Shown piece after piece: positions 48,201 through 56,369 of a DNA stretch of 64,000 nucleotides. The stretch's first letter is position 1. The number at the start of each line of letters is the position of its first letter. Under the pieces are notes generated by a model. That model was not told the DNA's origin, made no database searches, and was given only the letters and a program-made list of their open reading frames with translations. The stretch comes from Edaphobacter modestus. GTDB lineage: Bacteria > Acidobacteriota > Terriglobia > Terriglobales > Acidobacteriaceae. Where the stretch lies: assembly GCF_004217555.1 (NCBI RefSeq), contig NZ_SHKW01000001.1, forward strand, positions 2,046,001 through 2,110,000, written 5' to 3'. A program made the translations under genes and the position numbers.

Positions 48201-48849
48201 CTCGGGTCACCCAAGACAACTTGCGCTCGACTTCGTCGCTGTCGATAGACTTTGGAAAAACCACAACAATGGAACGTCGCGGCTGAGTATGCGTATCCAA
48301 ACCACTCCGAACCTGCCGGATCTGTGCCTCAACCAGCTTGCTCACCCAGTTGACCTGAGCTGGATCGGCCGGCGGGCTCGCTACTGTAAGCATCAATGCA
48401 GACGTATCCCCGAAGTCCTTGATGTACAAAATCGGACCGGCGCCCTGCGGAAGGTCGTGGATGGCGTCCAGCCTGATCTTGACGTCGTCAAGTTCTTTGT
48501 CCCTGTCGTACTTTCCCTTTTCTGCCAGTTCGAATTGGACCATCGCCGAGCCGGTTCTGGAGGCGCTCTTGATCTCCGTCACCCATTGATTCAAAGCAAT
48601 AGCCTGCTCGATCTTCCTGGTCACCAGTTGCTCTACCTGTTCGGACGATGTTCCCTGCCAAGGCACGATAATCATCGCTTGGCGTACCGGAATGTCCGGG
48701 TCTTTCCGTTGCGGCATCTTCAATAGTCCGTAGATTCCCCAGAGGAGCGCAACCGCGAGCGAGACCCAGGCGATGTGTCGCTGTTCGAGGAAGAAGCGGG
48801 CGAGATTCTGTTTCTTGTTCGTGGACTGCTCATTCTGTGCGTGTGTCAT
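45211..48849 (-). CDS. RND efflux permease, divergent subgroup
   Basis: A 1212-residue RND transporter, about 150 residues longer than AcrB. It starts with a cytoplasmic tail and HIAWVSLAVALLWGIYGLLKMPQRKDPDIPVR. The helix-4 motif reads LGLLVDVPVVSGDAIVREL instead of the usual VDDAIVVVEN: one Asp of the proton-relay pair is replaced by Val, as in a recognised subgroup of HAE1-like pumps. The second half ends with LRPVMITVAATVIALFPLAAHGGPLWEPLCYAQIGGL and LLLVPVLYSF. It follows its adaptor by 11 bases and precedes two accessory genes. Confidence 0.93.
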   Translation of the reverse strand: MTHAQNEQSTNKKQNLARFFLEQRHIAWVSLAVALLWGIYGLLKMPQRKDPDIPVRQAMIIVPWQGTSSEQVEQLVTRKIEQAIALNQWVTEIKSASRTGSAMVQFELAEKGKYDRDKELDDVKIRLDAIHDLPQGAGPILYIKDFGDTSALMLTVASPPADPAQVNWVSKLVEAQIRQVRSGLDTHTQPRRSIVVVFPKSIDSDEVERKLSWVTRDMATQHLCSDVRAFSGAGFTGVDLATNLSTPDLKSALSKFANQSLQTDELHPDAWEPAIIDEPANTTAALQAVAGDKYTYRDLDDFTDTLQRSLKTLSIVAKAERSGVLDENVFLNFSQQRLAQYKLRPADLSSILAARNLPESGQTLNARGRTVSVNTTGEFKSIDDLRNVVIGTSPNGTPLYLRDLVDIDRGYENPPSFLNRYTRRDENGRWITTRAITLSVQMKKGEQIGSFGKQVDANLASVRKTLPADLVLARTSDQPLQVHDSIELFSHSLIEALVLVVVVALIGFWSWRTAILIAVSMPITLAITFGVISTLGIDLQQVSIASLIIALGLLVDVPVVSGDAIVRELGAGQPRSVAAWLGPTKLFKTMAYATVTNIVSYLPFLLLPGDTGKFLYSLPIVISCSLLAALLVSMTFVPLISSFLLESRSETPIEERRQRGFTGWYFRTAKKAIEHRKVCLAASLGLLVAGGVVFSTLKPQFFPKDLQYFSYIDVWLPEDTPASATSAVTQQVESITRRVAEEYGRSHPEHGHPKDVLQSMTTFVGGGGPRFWSSATPEDRQTNYAQVILRTKDNHDTTPLLALLQAELDRQIPGAIIDTRTLETGKPVGIPIQVRISGEDLPRLRAEAEQLKQIFRDIPIAARVRDDWGEPSAREVVHVDADRANLAHVTNADVSDSVSTALHGITAGVLRDGNKQVPIVGRMQMEERSQLSDLRSLYVFSRQDTPPVPLDQVATTALSPVTPKIRRFDQYRTITVQCWPTQGHLPSEVIAAAMPKLEAFQKQLPDGFIFRFAGEQKEQVSGFADLTTVLLICVSAIYLALLAQFKNAFKPLIVFAAIPYGVVGAIFSLAIMGQPFGFMAFLGIISLIGVIVSHIIVLFEFIEERREDGEELELALIDAGILRLRPVMITVAATVIALFPLAAHGGPLWEPLCYAQIGGLTIATFVTLLLVPVLYSFVVLDLKLIRWEQTEHTASAASEKPAEMPAISGVHA

Positions 48850-48860
48850 TGCTGCGTCTC

Positions 48861-50066
48861 CTAGTTGACCATCCGGATCAGGCTTCCGTTGCTTAGCTGG
48901 TTAGTACGGTTGACGACGATTCGTTCACCGGGCGTAAGGCCTTCGTCGATGACAACCGACTTGCCGAAGGTTTCACCAATCCTCACACTCTTCAATTGCG
49001 CAAACTGTTTTCCATCGTGCTCCGTTACAGTGAAGACCGAATAGTTATTCGAACCGGATTCCGCGGTCATCAAAGCAGTCAGTGGTACCACAGGCACAGT
49101 TTGCGTATTCGCTTGCTCTATACGGATGCGTGCGATCATGCCCACCTTGAACAAGCGATCCCGGTTCGGGAGAGTGACCTCGATGTTGAAAACCCGTGAT
49201 TCACGGTTGGCGGAGGCGGAGATTCCCGTAATTTGCCCTGTGAAGGTCCGGCCCTGCAAGGCATCAAGTTGCACAGGCACCGGTGCTCCTAGCTTGAGGT
49301 GTGCCAGCATGCTGTCGGGAGCTCCGAAGTTCACCTTCACCACGCGCGTATCGTCGAGCGTGAACGCTCTTGTCCCCGCAGCAACCAGGCTGCCCGGTTC
49401 CACACTCTTTTCGACGATGACTCCAGGCATGGGAGCGTTCAGGCTCGTATCGCCAAGATTGATCCGCGCGTAGACAGCCTGCGCCGATGCAGCGCTCAAC
49501 TGCCCGTGCCGCGCCTCGATCTGACGCACGGCGGCTTCCACACTGGCGGTCGCCGAGGTGTGCTGATTCACCGCCGCATCGTAATCCGGGCGAGTCATTG
49601 CTTTGGCGGCATAGAGCGCTTGTGCACGTTCAAAATCAAGATCTGCCTTTGCCTGATCGGCCTTTGCTCGGTTGAGTTCCGCTTGCGAAACATCAAGCGT
49701 ACCCTGCGCTGAGCGCTGCTGGCCGACCGCGGAGTTGAGCGAGGCTTCATAATCGGAGCTGCGCAGTCGGGCCAGTGTGGCGCGGGCAGGTATTTCGTCG
49801 CCTACCTGCACATCACGCATCCGACCATCGACGCCCTTCACTCGATACAGAGCGGCGATATAACCGGGTTCCTTGAAGGCCAGTTGAACCTCAGTGTCCG
49901 GACGAATCTCGCCGGCGTAAGTCCAACTGGGCTGGACCTGCTGCGTAGCCACAATCTCCGCCACAACGGGAACCGGCTCTGGCCCCGCCTTCTGCTTTTT
50001 TGTCCCGCAGCCGGTGAGAGCGGAAAGCACAGCTAAACTCAAAATTCCGAAATATACACGCATCAT
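48861..50066 (-). CDS. RND periplasmic adaptor lipoprotein
   Basis: A 401-residue membrane fusion protein. The signal MMRVYFGILSLAVLSALTGCGTKKQ has a lipobox (LTGC), so it is lipid-anchored. The lipoyl, hairpin and barrel order is standard: YAGEIRPDTEVQLAFKEPGYIAALY, a long helical hairpin, then LGDTSLNAPMPGVIVEKSVEPGSLVAAG. AGGAG four bases before the first ATG of ATGATG sets the start; the longer upstream frame is only overlap with tolC. The ATG overlaps the tolC stop (ATGA), giving translational coupling. Confidence 0.93.
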   Translation of the reverse strand: MMRVYFGILSLAVLSALTGCGTKKQKAGPEPVPVVAEIVATQQVQPSWTYAGEIRPDTEVQLAFKEPGYIAALYRVKGVDGRMRDVQVGDEIPARATLARLRSSDYEASLNSAVGQQRSAQGTLDVSQAELNRAKADQAKADLDFERAQALYAAKAMTRPDYDAAVNQHTSATASVEAAVRQIEARHGQLSAASAQAVYARINLGDTSLNAPMPGVIVEKSVEPGSLVAAGTRAFTLDDTRVVKVNFGAPDSMLAHLKLGAPVPVQLDALQGRTFTGQITGISASANRESRVFNIEVTLPNRDRLFKVGMIARIRIEQANTQTVPVVPLTALMTAESGSNNYSVFTVTEHDGKQFAQLKSVRIGETFGKSVVIDEGLTPGERIVVNRTNQLSNGSLIRMVN

Positions 50067-51457
50067 TCTTCTCCTATCGCCTTTTTCAAATCGGCCCTGG
50101 CCTTCCAAAACGCAGTCAGAGCCTGTTGCTGCTGGCTGTCGGCGGAAGCCAGATTCGACTGTGCTTGAAACAAATCTCTGCCTAATGCCGCTTCGCGCTT
50201 TACCTGCTCCTGCAACTCTTTGAGCTTCTGCCGGGCCGCTCGTTCGCTTGCATCGCTGAGGGTCAGTTGTCGGCGGGTGTTCTCCAACTGCCGGCACGCA
50301 TTTCTCACCTCCAGAAGAACGGCTCGTTCCGTAGCGCCGACGCCAACCTTGGCTTGCTCTTCCTTGGTTCGCTTTTCGTCGTATTCATGGTGCTTGCGTC
50401 CCCAGTCCCACGGTTCCCACCGAAGCGACAGGCCCACTGTCCCGACGTTGCTTGGAAAAACATTCTGGAAATTCGCTGTTGTGTAGTAACTGAAGGCCAG
50501 ACTCACGTCGGGGATATATTCCGCCTTCTTCGCCCGCGCGTCGTAATTGGCTTGCTCCACCTCAAGCTTCGCCTTCTTCACATCTGGCCGGTTTTGAAGA
50601 GCGCGGGCTTCCATGGCTCCGAGTGTAGCGAGATCGGTATCTGCATCGCCGATCGCCGCAACCCGAAACTGCGTGTGTACGTCCCGGCCCATCAGATCGT
50701 TCAATCTTTCGCTCGCCGACGCGACCCTTTCGCTCGCATCGCTGATGGCATTCTGTATCTTCAACAGCTGCGCATCGGCGTTCAGCAAATCCGATTCGAG
50801 AATCGTCTCTTTACCGCGGTTCACGAATGCCAGACGATGCGATTCCCGGTAATAAGGGAGTGACGCCTCAAGGCTATCCAAAGCGCTCTGTGCCTCGACA
50901 ACCGCGTAGTAAGCACGTCGAACCTGGTCGACCACCTCCAGACGCGTTTTCACCTGGTCCTGGCGCGTACCTTCCAGGCCCAGCGCAAGAGCCTTCAATT
51001 GCAAACGCAGCTGGTACTGCGTCGAAAGCGGCTGGGCAATCAGGACATTCAGTATGCCTACGGGTTTTCGCGGAATCTCGACCTTCTGATTCGTCGCCGG
51101 AATCGGCCCGGTCGCGCTGTATACCCCAAGCGAGCCCGCCGGGTAAGTAACCGATGGCTTCGTAACCAGTTGGGCGCCGAGCACAGTGACCTGCGTATTC
51201 GCAAATCGTCTCGTTCGATTCGCAGCCAGATCATCGGCGGCCCGGCGTGTCTCGAGGCTGGCGGTCTTCAGACTGCTGTTGTTCGCAACAGCTTGTTCAA
51301 CCGCCTGTTCGAGAGTCAATTCAGGGAGGTTTGACTGTTGTCCCGCCGCCTGTTCGACCGTGGGCGGGAGGGACAGAGGTGCGAGACTCTGACCTCGCGC
51401 CAGCAGAGTCAGCGTCCCCAAGGTGAAGGCCAAGCAAGTTGTTCGAGTGCGTTTCAT
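50063..51457 (-). CDS. TolC-family outer-membrane channel
   Basis: A 464-residue outer-membrane efflux protein. A signal peptide (residues 1-23, CLAFTLGTLTLLARGQS) is followed by two OEP repeats, LTLEQAVEQAVANNSSLKTASLETRRAADDLAANR and ALQNRPDVKKAKLEVEQANYDARAKKAEYIPDVSLAFSY, with long coiled-coil-prone helices. It is the first gene of the operon tolC-adaptor-RND-membrane protein-reductase. Upstream lie four phased GTAA/TTAC repeats (51493-51528), a likely control site. The ribosome site is weak. Confidence 0.92.
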   Translation of the reverse strand: MKRTRTTCLAFTLGTLTLLARGQSLAPLSLPPTVEQAAGQQSNLPELTLEQAVEQAVANNSSLKTASLETRRAADDLAANRTRRFANTQVTVLGAQLVTKPSVTYPAGSLGVYSATGPIPATNQKVEIPRKPVGILNVLIAQPLSTQYQLRLQLKALALGLEGTRQDQVKTRLEVVDQVRRAYYAVVEAQSALDSLEASLPYYRESHRLAFVNRGKETILESDLLNADAQLLKIQNAISDASERVASASERLNDLMGRDVHTQFRVAAIGDADTDLATLGAMEARALQNRPDVKKAKLEVEQANYDARAKKAEYIPDVSLAFSYYTTANFQNVFPSNVGTVGLSLRWEPWDWGRKHHEYDEKRTKEEQAKVGVGATERAVLLEVRNACRQLENTRRQLTLSDASERAARQKLKELQEQVKREAALGRDLFQAQSNLASADSQQQQALTAFWKARADLKKAIGEE

Positions 51458-51492
51458 GAGGCAATGGTGCCTCGAACGAGGAAGCGGGGGGA

Positions 51493-51528
51493 GTAATGCC
51501 TCGTAAGCCCTATGTAAGCCCTACGTAA
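51493..51528 (-). promoter_or_regulatory. Four TTAC repeats phased at 10-11 bp upstream of the tolC operon
   Basis: Reading with the operon, TTAC occurs four times (GTAA on the plus strand at 51493, 51503, 51514 and 51525), spaced 10, 11 and 11 bases, mostly within GGGCTTAC. Helical phasing puts all copies on one DNA face, as for a multimeric regulator. A similar array lies upstream of the neighbouring regulator gene. Confidence 0.65.
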
Positions 51529-51554
51529 GCTAACGGCACTGCTTGCGGCACCTG

Positions 51555-53369
51555 TCAGTGGGACAAGTTTAGCTTTTTCAGGAGTTTGGCAGACCTGCGG
51601 TCAGCATGAAGAGGCTGAAAGAACGGCTCGACAGCTAATAGATTTATAAAGATTGTCTTGTGGTTGATGGCTTCGTCCAGGCACTTGAACGCCAGATCGA
51701 AATCCCCCATCCCGATTGCAGCGAAGCCTTCTGCCAACGGAGTGACGTATTGCCGGGCTGCGAGTTGATGAAGCCTTTCGATACACTCTTCGGTTCGCGA
51801 AAGGCTGCCTTCCTTGGCATGGGCTGCGGCAAGCAGGCCGATATCCAATGGTGAAACAGACGGAGAGAGACACTGTATGACCGCCTCGTAATTTTGCTGC
51901 TGGAAGTGCAGGAGTCCTTCATACAATCGCGCTTCAGGATAGTCGCGATCCAGTTCGAAAGACTGCCGGAGATCCTTTGCGGCTAAATCGTAATCCGCCT
52001 TTACATAATGAACATAAGCCATGCGCGCGCAATCGCTGGCAGAAAGCGGGTCCAGTTCAGCAGAGCGGAGGAGGCCTGCTTCTGCTGCCTCGATGTTTCC
52101 CTGGCACAACAACGCCATGGCACGAAATCTGTGCGCCCGCGCGTGGCTGGGTTGTAGTTTTAGCGCGCGGTCGTAGATCTCGTTCGCTTCGTCCCAACGA
52201 TACTCAAACCAGGCACGAAGGCCGCCGAGCACCGTGCACGTCTCTCCGGATTCCGGAGCGAGCGCATAGCCGCGCTCCGCGTTCGCCTTCACTTCGGGAT
52301 ACACCTCACGGCCCGACACGGCCCCGAAAAGGGCAAGAAGACCGTTCGCTGCAGCCATGTCACTGTAAGCGAGAGCGTAGTCGGGATAAACCTCAACCAG
52401 CTTTCGTAGCTGCCCCATTGCAGCTTGCAGTGCTTCAGGCGACTGCTGATGAATCAGGAAGCGAGCTTGTAAGTACGCCGTATACGCGTCAAGGTTAGGA
52501 GCGGAAGACTGAACTGCCCCCTGCACTCCCGGCATATGAAGCCGGAGTAAGTCCGCAACAGATTGTGCGATCTCTTCCTGAATTGCAAACACATCTTTGA
52601 GTTCACGGCGGAACGTCTCCGACCATAAGTGATGACCCGATTCGGTCTGAATCGCCTGGGCAGTGATCCTCAGCTGTTCGCCGGCTTTCCTAACGCTTCC
52701 TTCGATGACAAGATTCGCGCCGAGACGCTGCCCTACTTCCCGGATATCGATGCTGGCACCCTTGAAGTGAAAGGCCGATGTCCGCGCAATTACGTTCAAA
52801 CTGGATACCCGCGTAAGCGAGTTCGTGATCTCTTCACTGATCCCGTCGCAAAAATAGTCCTGCTCCGGCTCCGGACTCATGTTCACGAACGGCAACACGG
52901 CAACGCATATACGGCCCGGTGGCGGAGCTGCGGCAATCTCTTCGCGATGCTTTGCTGGCTGGGCGTTAAGCCATCGGAAGACCGGGACATAACTGCCCGG
53001 CCGCAATCCAATCAGAACCGGATCAACCGTACCCTGCCCTTCCTCGTAATAGGCCTTCAATTTCGCTCTGAGGCGGCGAGCCTCGACCCGAACAATTGCG
53101 TCGATATTCGGATCGTACTCAGAGGTGCGGTCGAACACCTCCATTGCAATCGAGAACTCCTTGAGGCTATCGATATCTCCATCGATTGTCCGATTCACGA
53201 TGTGGGTCAGAAACCGGCATAACCGGACTGACGAAACGAAACCAGGGCTGTTCACCATCCGCGCCAATTGGTCGCGAACCGCTGTCGCCGGCACAGGGTC
53301 GGCTGCAGAGTTGGCGAGAGATTTTTCGGATGATGAGGGCAGAGTTGGCATTTGGTTACCCCCGCTCAT
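51555..53369 (-). CDS. TolB/TPR-type regulator, probable transcriptional control protein
   Basis: A 604-residue protein. Residues about 28-130 (QLARMVNSPGFVSSVRLCRFLTHIV...EFSIAMEVFDR...DAIVRVEARRLRAKLKAYYEEG...GSYVPVF) form a domain common at the N-terminus of Acidobacteriota regulators and likely to bind DNA. Residues about 150-290 are the TolB-like/FlgO-like region (VAVLPFVNMSPEPEQDYFCDGISEEI...VIEGSVRKAGEQLRITAQ). The C-terminal 300 residues are TPR repeats (YEYALAYSD..., AHRFRAMALLCQGNIEAAE...). It lies beside the tolC operon on the same strand, and phased TTAC repeats occur before both, so it is a candidate regulator of the pump. Signal input is unknown. Confidence 0.8.
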   Translation of the reverse strand: MSGGNQMPTLPSSSEKSLANSAADPVPATAVRDQLARMVNSPGFVSSVRLCRFLTHIVNRTIDGDIDSLKEFSIAMEVFDRTSEYDPNIDAIVRVEARRLRAKLKAYYEEGQGTVDPVLIGLRPGSYVPVFRWLNAQPAKHREEIAAAPPPGRICVAVLPFVNMSPEPEQDYFCDGISEEITNSLTRVSSLNVIARTSAFHFKGASIDIREVGQRLGANLVIEGSVRKAGEQLRITAQAIQTESGHHLWSETFRRELKDVFAIQEEIAQSVADLLRLHMPGVQGAVQSSAPNLDAYTAYLQARFLIHQQSPEALQAAMGQLRKLVEVYPDYALAYSDMAAANGLLALFGAVSGREVYPEVKANAERGYALAPESGETCTVLGGLRAWFEYRWDEANEIYDRALKLQPSHARAHRFRAMALLCQGNIEAAEAGLLRSAELDPLSASDCARMAYVHYVKADYDLAAKDLRQSFELDRDYPEARLYEGLLHFQQQNYEAVIQCLSPSVSPLDIGLLAAAHAKEGSLSRTEECIERLHQLAARQYVTPLAEGFAAIGMGDFDLAFKCLDEAINHKTIFINLLAVEPFFQPLHADRRSAKLLKKLNLSH

Positions 53370-53393
53370 TCTAGGCTCCCGAAGCTTCGCCGT

Positions 53394-53420
53394 GTTACGG
53401 CCGGCTTACGGCAGCTTACG
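53394..53420 (+). promoter_or_regulatory. Three TTAC repeats phased at 10-11 bp, divergent promoter region
   Basis: TTAC at 53395, 53406 and 53416 (spacing 11 and 10), as GTTACGG, CTTACGG and CTTACGG. They lie between the start of the TPR regulator (minus) and the receiver-like gene (plus). They resemble the array at 51493-51528, so one protein may bind both. Confidence 0.6.
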
Positions 53421-53473
53421 GCCGGTCGGAGGCCACCCGGCATAAGGTGGAATCCAGCAGCGTTGGAGAATCG

Positions 53474-53851
53474 ATGCAGACCGACAGACGAGCAGGAACA
53501 GTAATTTACGTGTCCAATAGGAGCCCGGAAACTACCATCGCGCAGGACATCGAAGCGCGCGGATTGGTTGTGCAGTGGGCGCGCAGCATCAGTGCGGCAG
53601 TCGAGTTGCTCAACTCGGCGCGCGAGAAGACTGTGATCGTCACGGAACTTGCCCTGGCTGATGGTAATTGGAGAGATCTCGTCGAACGGATGAGGGGTAT
53701 TGATATCTGTGTGCCGATTGTACTCACGACTTCTTCCAGTACGGCGGAACTCTGGTGGGACGCGCTCGAATGCGGCATCGTCGACATCCTGCCCGGGTAT
53801 CTCATTGCTTCTCGATTGTGTCAGCTTTTGGAAACGCCAGACGCATCATGA
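53474..53851 (+). CDS. Degenerate receiver-domain protein
   Basis: A 125-residue single-domain protein with a response-regulator receiver fold: TVIYVSNRSPETTIAQDIEARGL, then KTVIVTELALADGNWRDLVERMR, then VPIVLTTSSSTAELWWDALECGIVDILPGY. The phosphoacceptor position appears to be Glu (VTEL) instead of Asp, and the acidic pair near residue 15 is missing, so it is probably not phosphorylated in the usual way. The conserved Lys after the last strand is not evident. It is divergent from the TPR regulator and upstream of the transhydrogenase. The frame is open to 53447, and the start at ATG 53474 is tentative. Confidence 0.65.
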   Translation: MQTDRRAGTVIYVSNRSPETTIAQDIEARGLVVQWARSISAAVELLNSAREKTVIVTELALADGNWRDLVERMRGIDICVPIVLTTSSSTAELWWDALECGIVDILPGYLIASRLCQLLETPDAS

Positions 53852-54043
53852 AAAAGATTGGGGGCCGCGACTGTGAGATCGAACTCTGATGCTAACAAGC
53901 AGAGAGCTGGCCTGCATTGCCGACAACAGATACAGGCAAGAATCTCAAGGACGAGGCTTTGAAAGAAGCGGACGCTCGAACAGAAACTGGCACGAATGCA
54001 GGGATAGCAACAGTTAGCAATTTTGTACAGGAGAATAAGTCGG

Positions 54044-55450
54044 ATGAACGAAACTAATCGTTTGGCAAAGCATTACGACATGGTGGTGATCGGCTCGGGC
54101 GCTGCCGGACATCACGGGGCAATTCAGGCCGCCAAACTCGGCAAAAAGGTTGCGGTGGTCGAACGCTCTAAAGCTCTTGGTGGGGCCAGTATCAACACAG
54201 GCACGATTCCGAGCAAGACACTTCGGGAGGCTGTCCTGCGTTCTAGCCGATCAGGGCCCACGGATCGCCGGATCTCGGCCTCAAGCCTGGCACTGAGAAT
54301 CGAGGAAGTCGCGTCCAACGAAGTTCGGGTGTTTGAGAGTCAGTTTCGCCGTAATGATATCGATGTATTGATTGGCACTGCTTCCTTTTCAGGACTCCAC
54401 ACGATTCGGGTTGCGAGTCAGGAAGGAGAGCACCTCTGCCACGCGGACCACGTATTGATCGCTTCTGGCTCGCGGCCGGCTCACAACGCCGCGATTCCCG
54501 TGGACGATGTCTCCATTATCGATACAGACGCGATTCGCCGGCTACAAACGGAGCACCATGTGTTGACCATTGTCGGGGGTGGCGTGATCGGTATTGAGTA
54601 TGCCTGTATTGCCGCCGCTCTGGATATTCCCGTGACTGTGATCGAACGCCGCCCTCGCATACTCGATTTCGTCGACCAGCAGATTGCTGAAGCGCTGAGT
54701 TATCACATGCGCAGCCAGGGCGTCACTTTTCGTCTGGGTGAGGAGGTCGAGGAGGTTACGAAATCTTCTGAGGGCAAAGTCGGCGCGAAGCTGAAGAGCG
54801 GAAAACAGATCTGGTCGGATGCTCTGCTTTATGCTGTAGGGAGGCAGGCCAACACTGATTCGTTGAATCTTGCGGCGTGTGGCCTCGCTGCCGATGCGCG
54901 CGGCCGGATTCAGGTAAATACCAACTTCCAGACTTCGCAACCGCACATCTACGCCGCGGGCGACGTAATCGGTTACCCGAGTCTATCCTCTGTTGCGATG
55001 GAGCAGGGGCGCGTGGCCGTATGCCATGCTTTCGGCATACCGGTTGTGTCGGTCCCCGAATTGTTTCCCTACGGCATCTACTCAATTCCGGAGATTTCCT
55101 TCGTTGGCAAAACAGAAGAACAACTGACCGAAGCGGGTGTCCCATACGAGATTGGCATCGCACATTACCGCGAAATAGCGCGAGGCCAGATCCTAAACGA
55201 CACTACCGGGCTCCTGAAGATATTGTTTCATAGGGAAACGCGCCAGCTGCTGGGTGTTCATATCGTTGGCGAAGGTGCAACCGAACTCATTCACATCGGA
55301 CAGACCGTCATAGCTTTCGAGGGCTCGATCGACTCCTTTGTAAACACGGTTTTTAACTACCCTACCTTGGCCGAGTGCTACAAGGTCGCCGCGCTGAACG
55401 GCCTCAACCGGCTCAATTATTCGGGCGAGCCCCATTTAGTCGCTAGTTGA
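54044..55450 (+). CDS. sthA: Soluble pyridine nucleotide transhydrogenase (Si-specific)
   Basis: A 468-residue FAD-dependent disulfide-reductase-fold protein. It has MVVIGSGAAGHHGAIQAAKLGKKVAVVER for FAD, GGASINTGTIPSKTLREAV, LTIVGGGVIGIEYACIAAAL for NAD(P), and YAAGDVIGYPSLSSVAMEQGR. At the position of the redox CxxxxC the sequence is SINTGTIPSKT, without the Cys pair, as in SthA rather than lipoamide dehydrogenase. It balances NADH and NADPH in the cytoplasm. The frame reaches 54023, but AGGAG ten bases before the ATG at 54044 supports that start. Confidence 0.9.
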   Translation: MNETNRLAKHYDMVVIGSGAAGHHGAIQAAKLGKKVAVVERSKALGGASINTGTIPSKTLREAVLRSSRSGPTDRRISASSLALRIEEVASNEVRVFESQFRRNDIDVLIGTASFSGLHTIRVASQEGEHLCHADHVLIASGSRPAHNAAIPVDDVSIIDTDAIRRLQTEHHVLTIVGGGVIGIEYACIAAALDIPVTVIERRPRILDFVDQQIAEALSYHMRSQGVTFRLGEEVEEVTKSSEGKVGAKLKSGKQIWSDALLYAVGRQANTDSLNLAACGLAADARGRIQVNTNFQTSQPHIYAAGDVIGYPSLSSVAMEQGRVAVCHAFGIPVVSVPELFPYGIYSIPEISFVGKTEEQLTEAGVPYEIGIAHYREIARGQILNDTTGLLKILFHRETRQLLGVHIVGEGATELIHIGQTVIAFEGSIDSFVNTVFNYPTLAECYKVAALNGLNRLNYSGEPHLVAS

Positions 55451-55563
55451 GGGCATTGCACCAGCCTCCACAGCCGTATCCTCGGAAGTGTTGCGGTGAG
55501 AATAGAATTGGTCGGGGTCCGCCGACCAGACTGCGCGTGATTCTCGGTTGACGGTATAAGGGC

Positions 55564-55902
55564 TTAGCACCTTTCCAGACATTTGCGCTCGAACAGACAC
55601 CCGAATCGGTCGTTAACAGGTTCCTCGAGGTTTTGTTTGCAGCCAAGGTAACGCTCGGCGGTCAGAACCGAGGCGTGCCCGAGCAGGAACTGAATCTGCT
55701 CAAGTTCGCCTCCGTTCACGTGGCACAGCTTCGCGCAGATTCGGCGCAGATCATGCGGGGCGGCGTGCTCGAGTTCAACACGACGGGCACAATCCCGAAC
55801 AACGTACCAAACCACATTTTCCGAAATCCCCCGACCCCAAGCTGTTCCGTGCCGACTGACTGCTCTGAAGACCCGTCCGTCTGTCACATTCGCTGCGGCC
55901 AT
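55564..55902 (-). pseudogene. C-terminal fragment of a tyrosine recombinase
   Basis: A 112-codon frame whose end, APHDLRRICAKLCHVNGGELEQIQFLLGHASVLTAERYLG, is the last third of a phage-type integrase: HDLRR (His-x-x-Arg), LLGHAS (His) and ERYLG (nucleophile Tyr). The N-terminal two thirds are absent, so it cannot work. Downstream (plus-strand 55546-55566), TTGACGGTATAAGGGCTTA resembles the attachment modules at 7.35 and 42.37 kb. Confidence 0.8.
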
Positions 55903-55949
55903 ACGAGGGCTAATTCAGCATTTGAATTACCTGGATGATGTGTGCCCAT

Positions 55950-56350
55950 ATGCTGAAACTGAGTCAGCAAATTATAAAGACGATTTTGCTATGTGGCTGT
56001 GTTTGCCGCAGCATTTCTCACGCGCAACAACCGCTTTCGAAGAGGGCAACCGAGGTCAAAGAGAAAGTCGCCAAATTCAAGCTGAATCAAAATATCAGTG
56101 TCATTCCCCTTCAGGGACATGAAGAGTTCGGATCATTTTTGTCCAGTACTGATGACGCATTCACGTTTCACGATATAGACCAGAAAATCGATGTCACATT
56201 CAAATACGAAAAAGTCAAGAAAGTGAAAAATGGATATGGTGGCTATGACCCCATCCATCATCGTCACGTCGATAGGACAGAAACCGAATCGTCGCTGCAA
56301 TTTTTGTTGGCGCTTTAGTTGGCTTAATAGTCGCCGTTATCGTCAGTATG
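55950..56350 (+). pseudogene. Small secreted/membrane protein broken by a frameshift
   Basis: Starts MLKLSQQIIKTILLCGCVCRSISHAQQ, a signal-like N-terminus, then a soluble part (VKEKVAKFKLNQNISVIPLQGHEEFGSFLSSTDDAFTFHDIDQKIDVTFKYEKVKKVKNGYGGYDPIHHRHVDR). The open frame then ends in TETESSLQFLLAL at 56318. The neighbouring frame instead continues NRIVAAIFVGALVGLIVAVIVSM before TAA at about 56350, a perfect C-terminal membrane helix. A one-base shift near 56275 therefore separates body and anchor. It could be decay, a sequencing error or phase variation. The family is not named. Confidence 0.6.
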
Positions 56351-56369
56351 TAACTAAGATATATAGACT

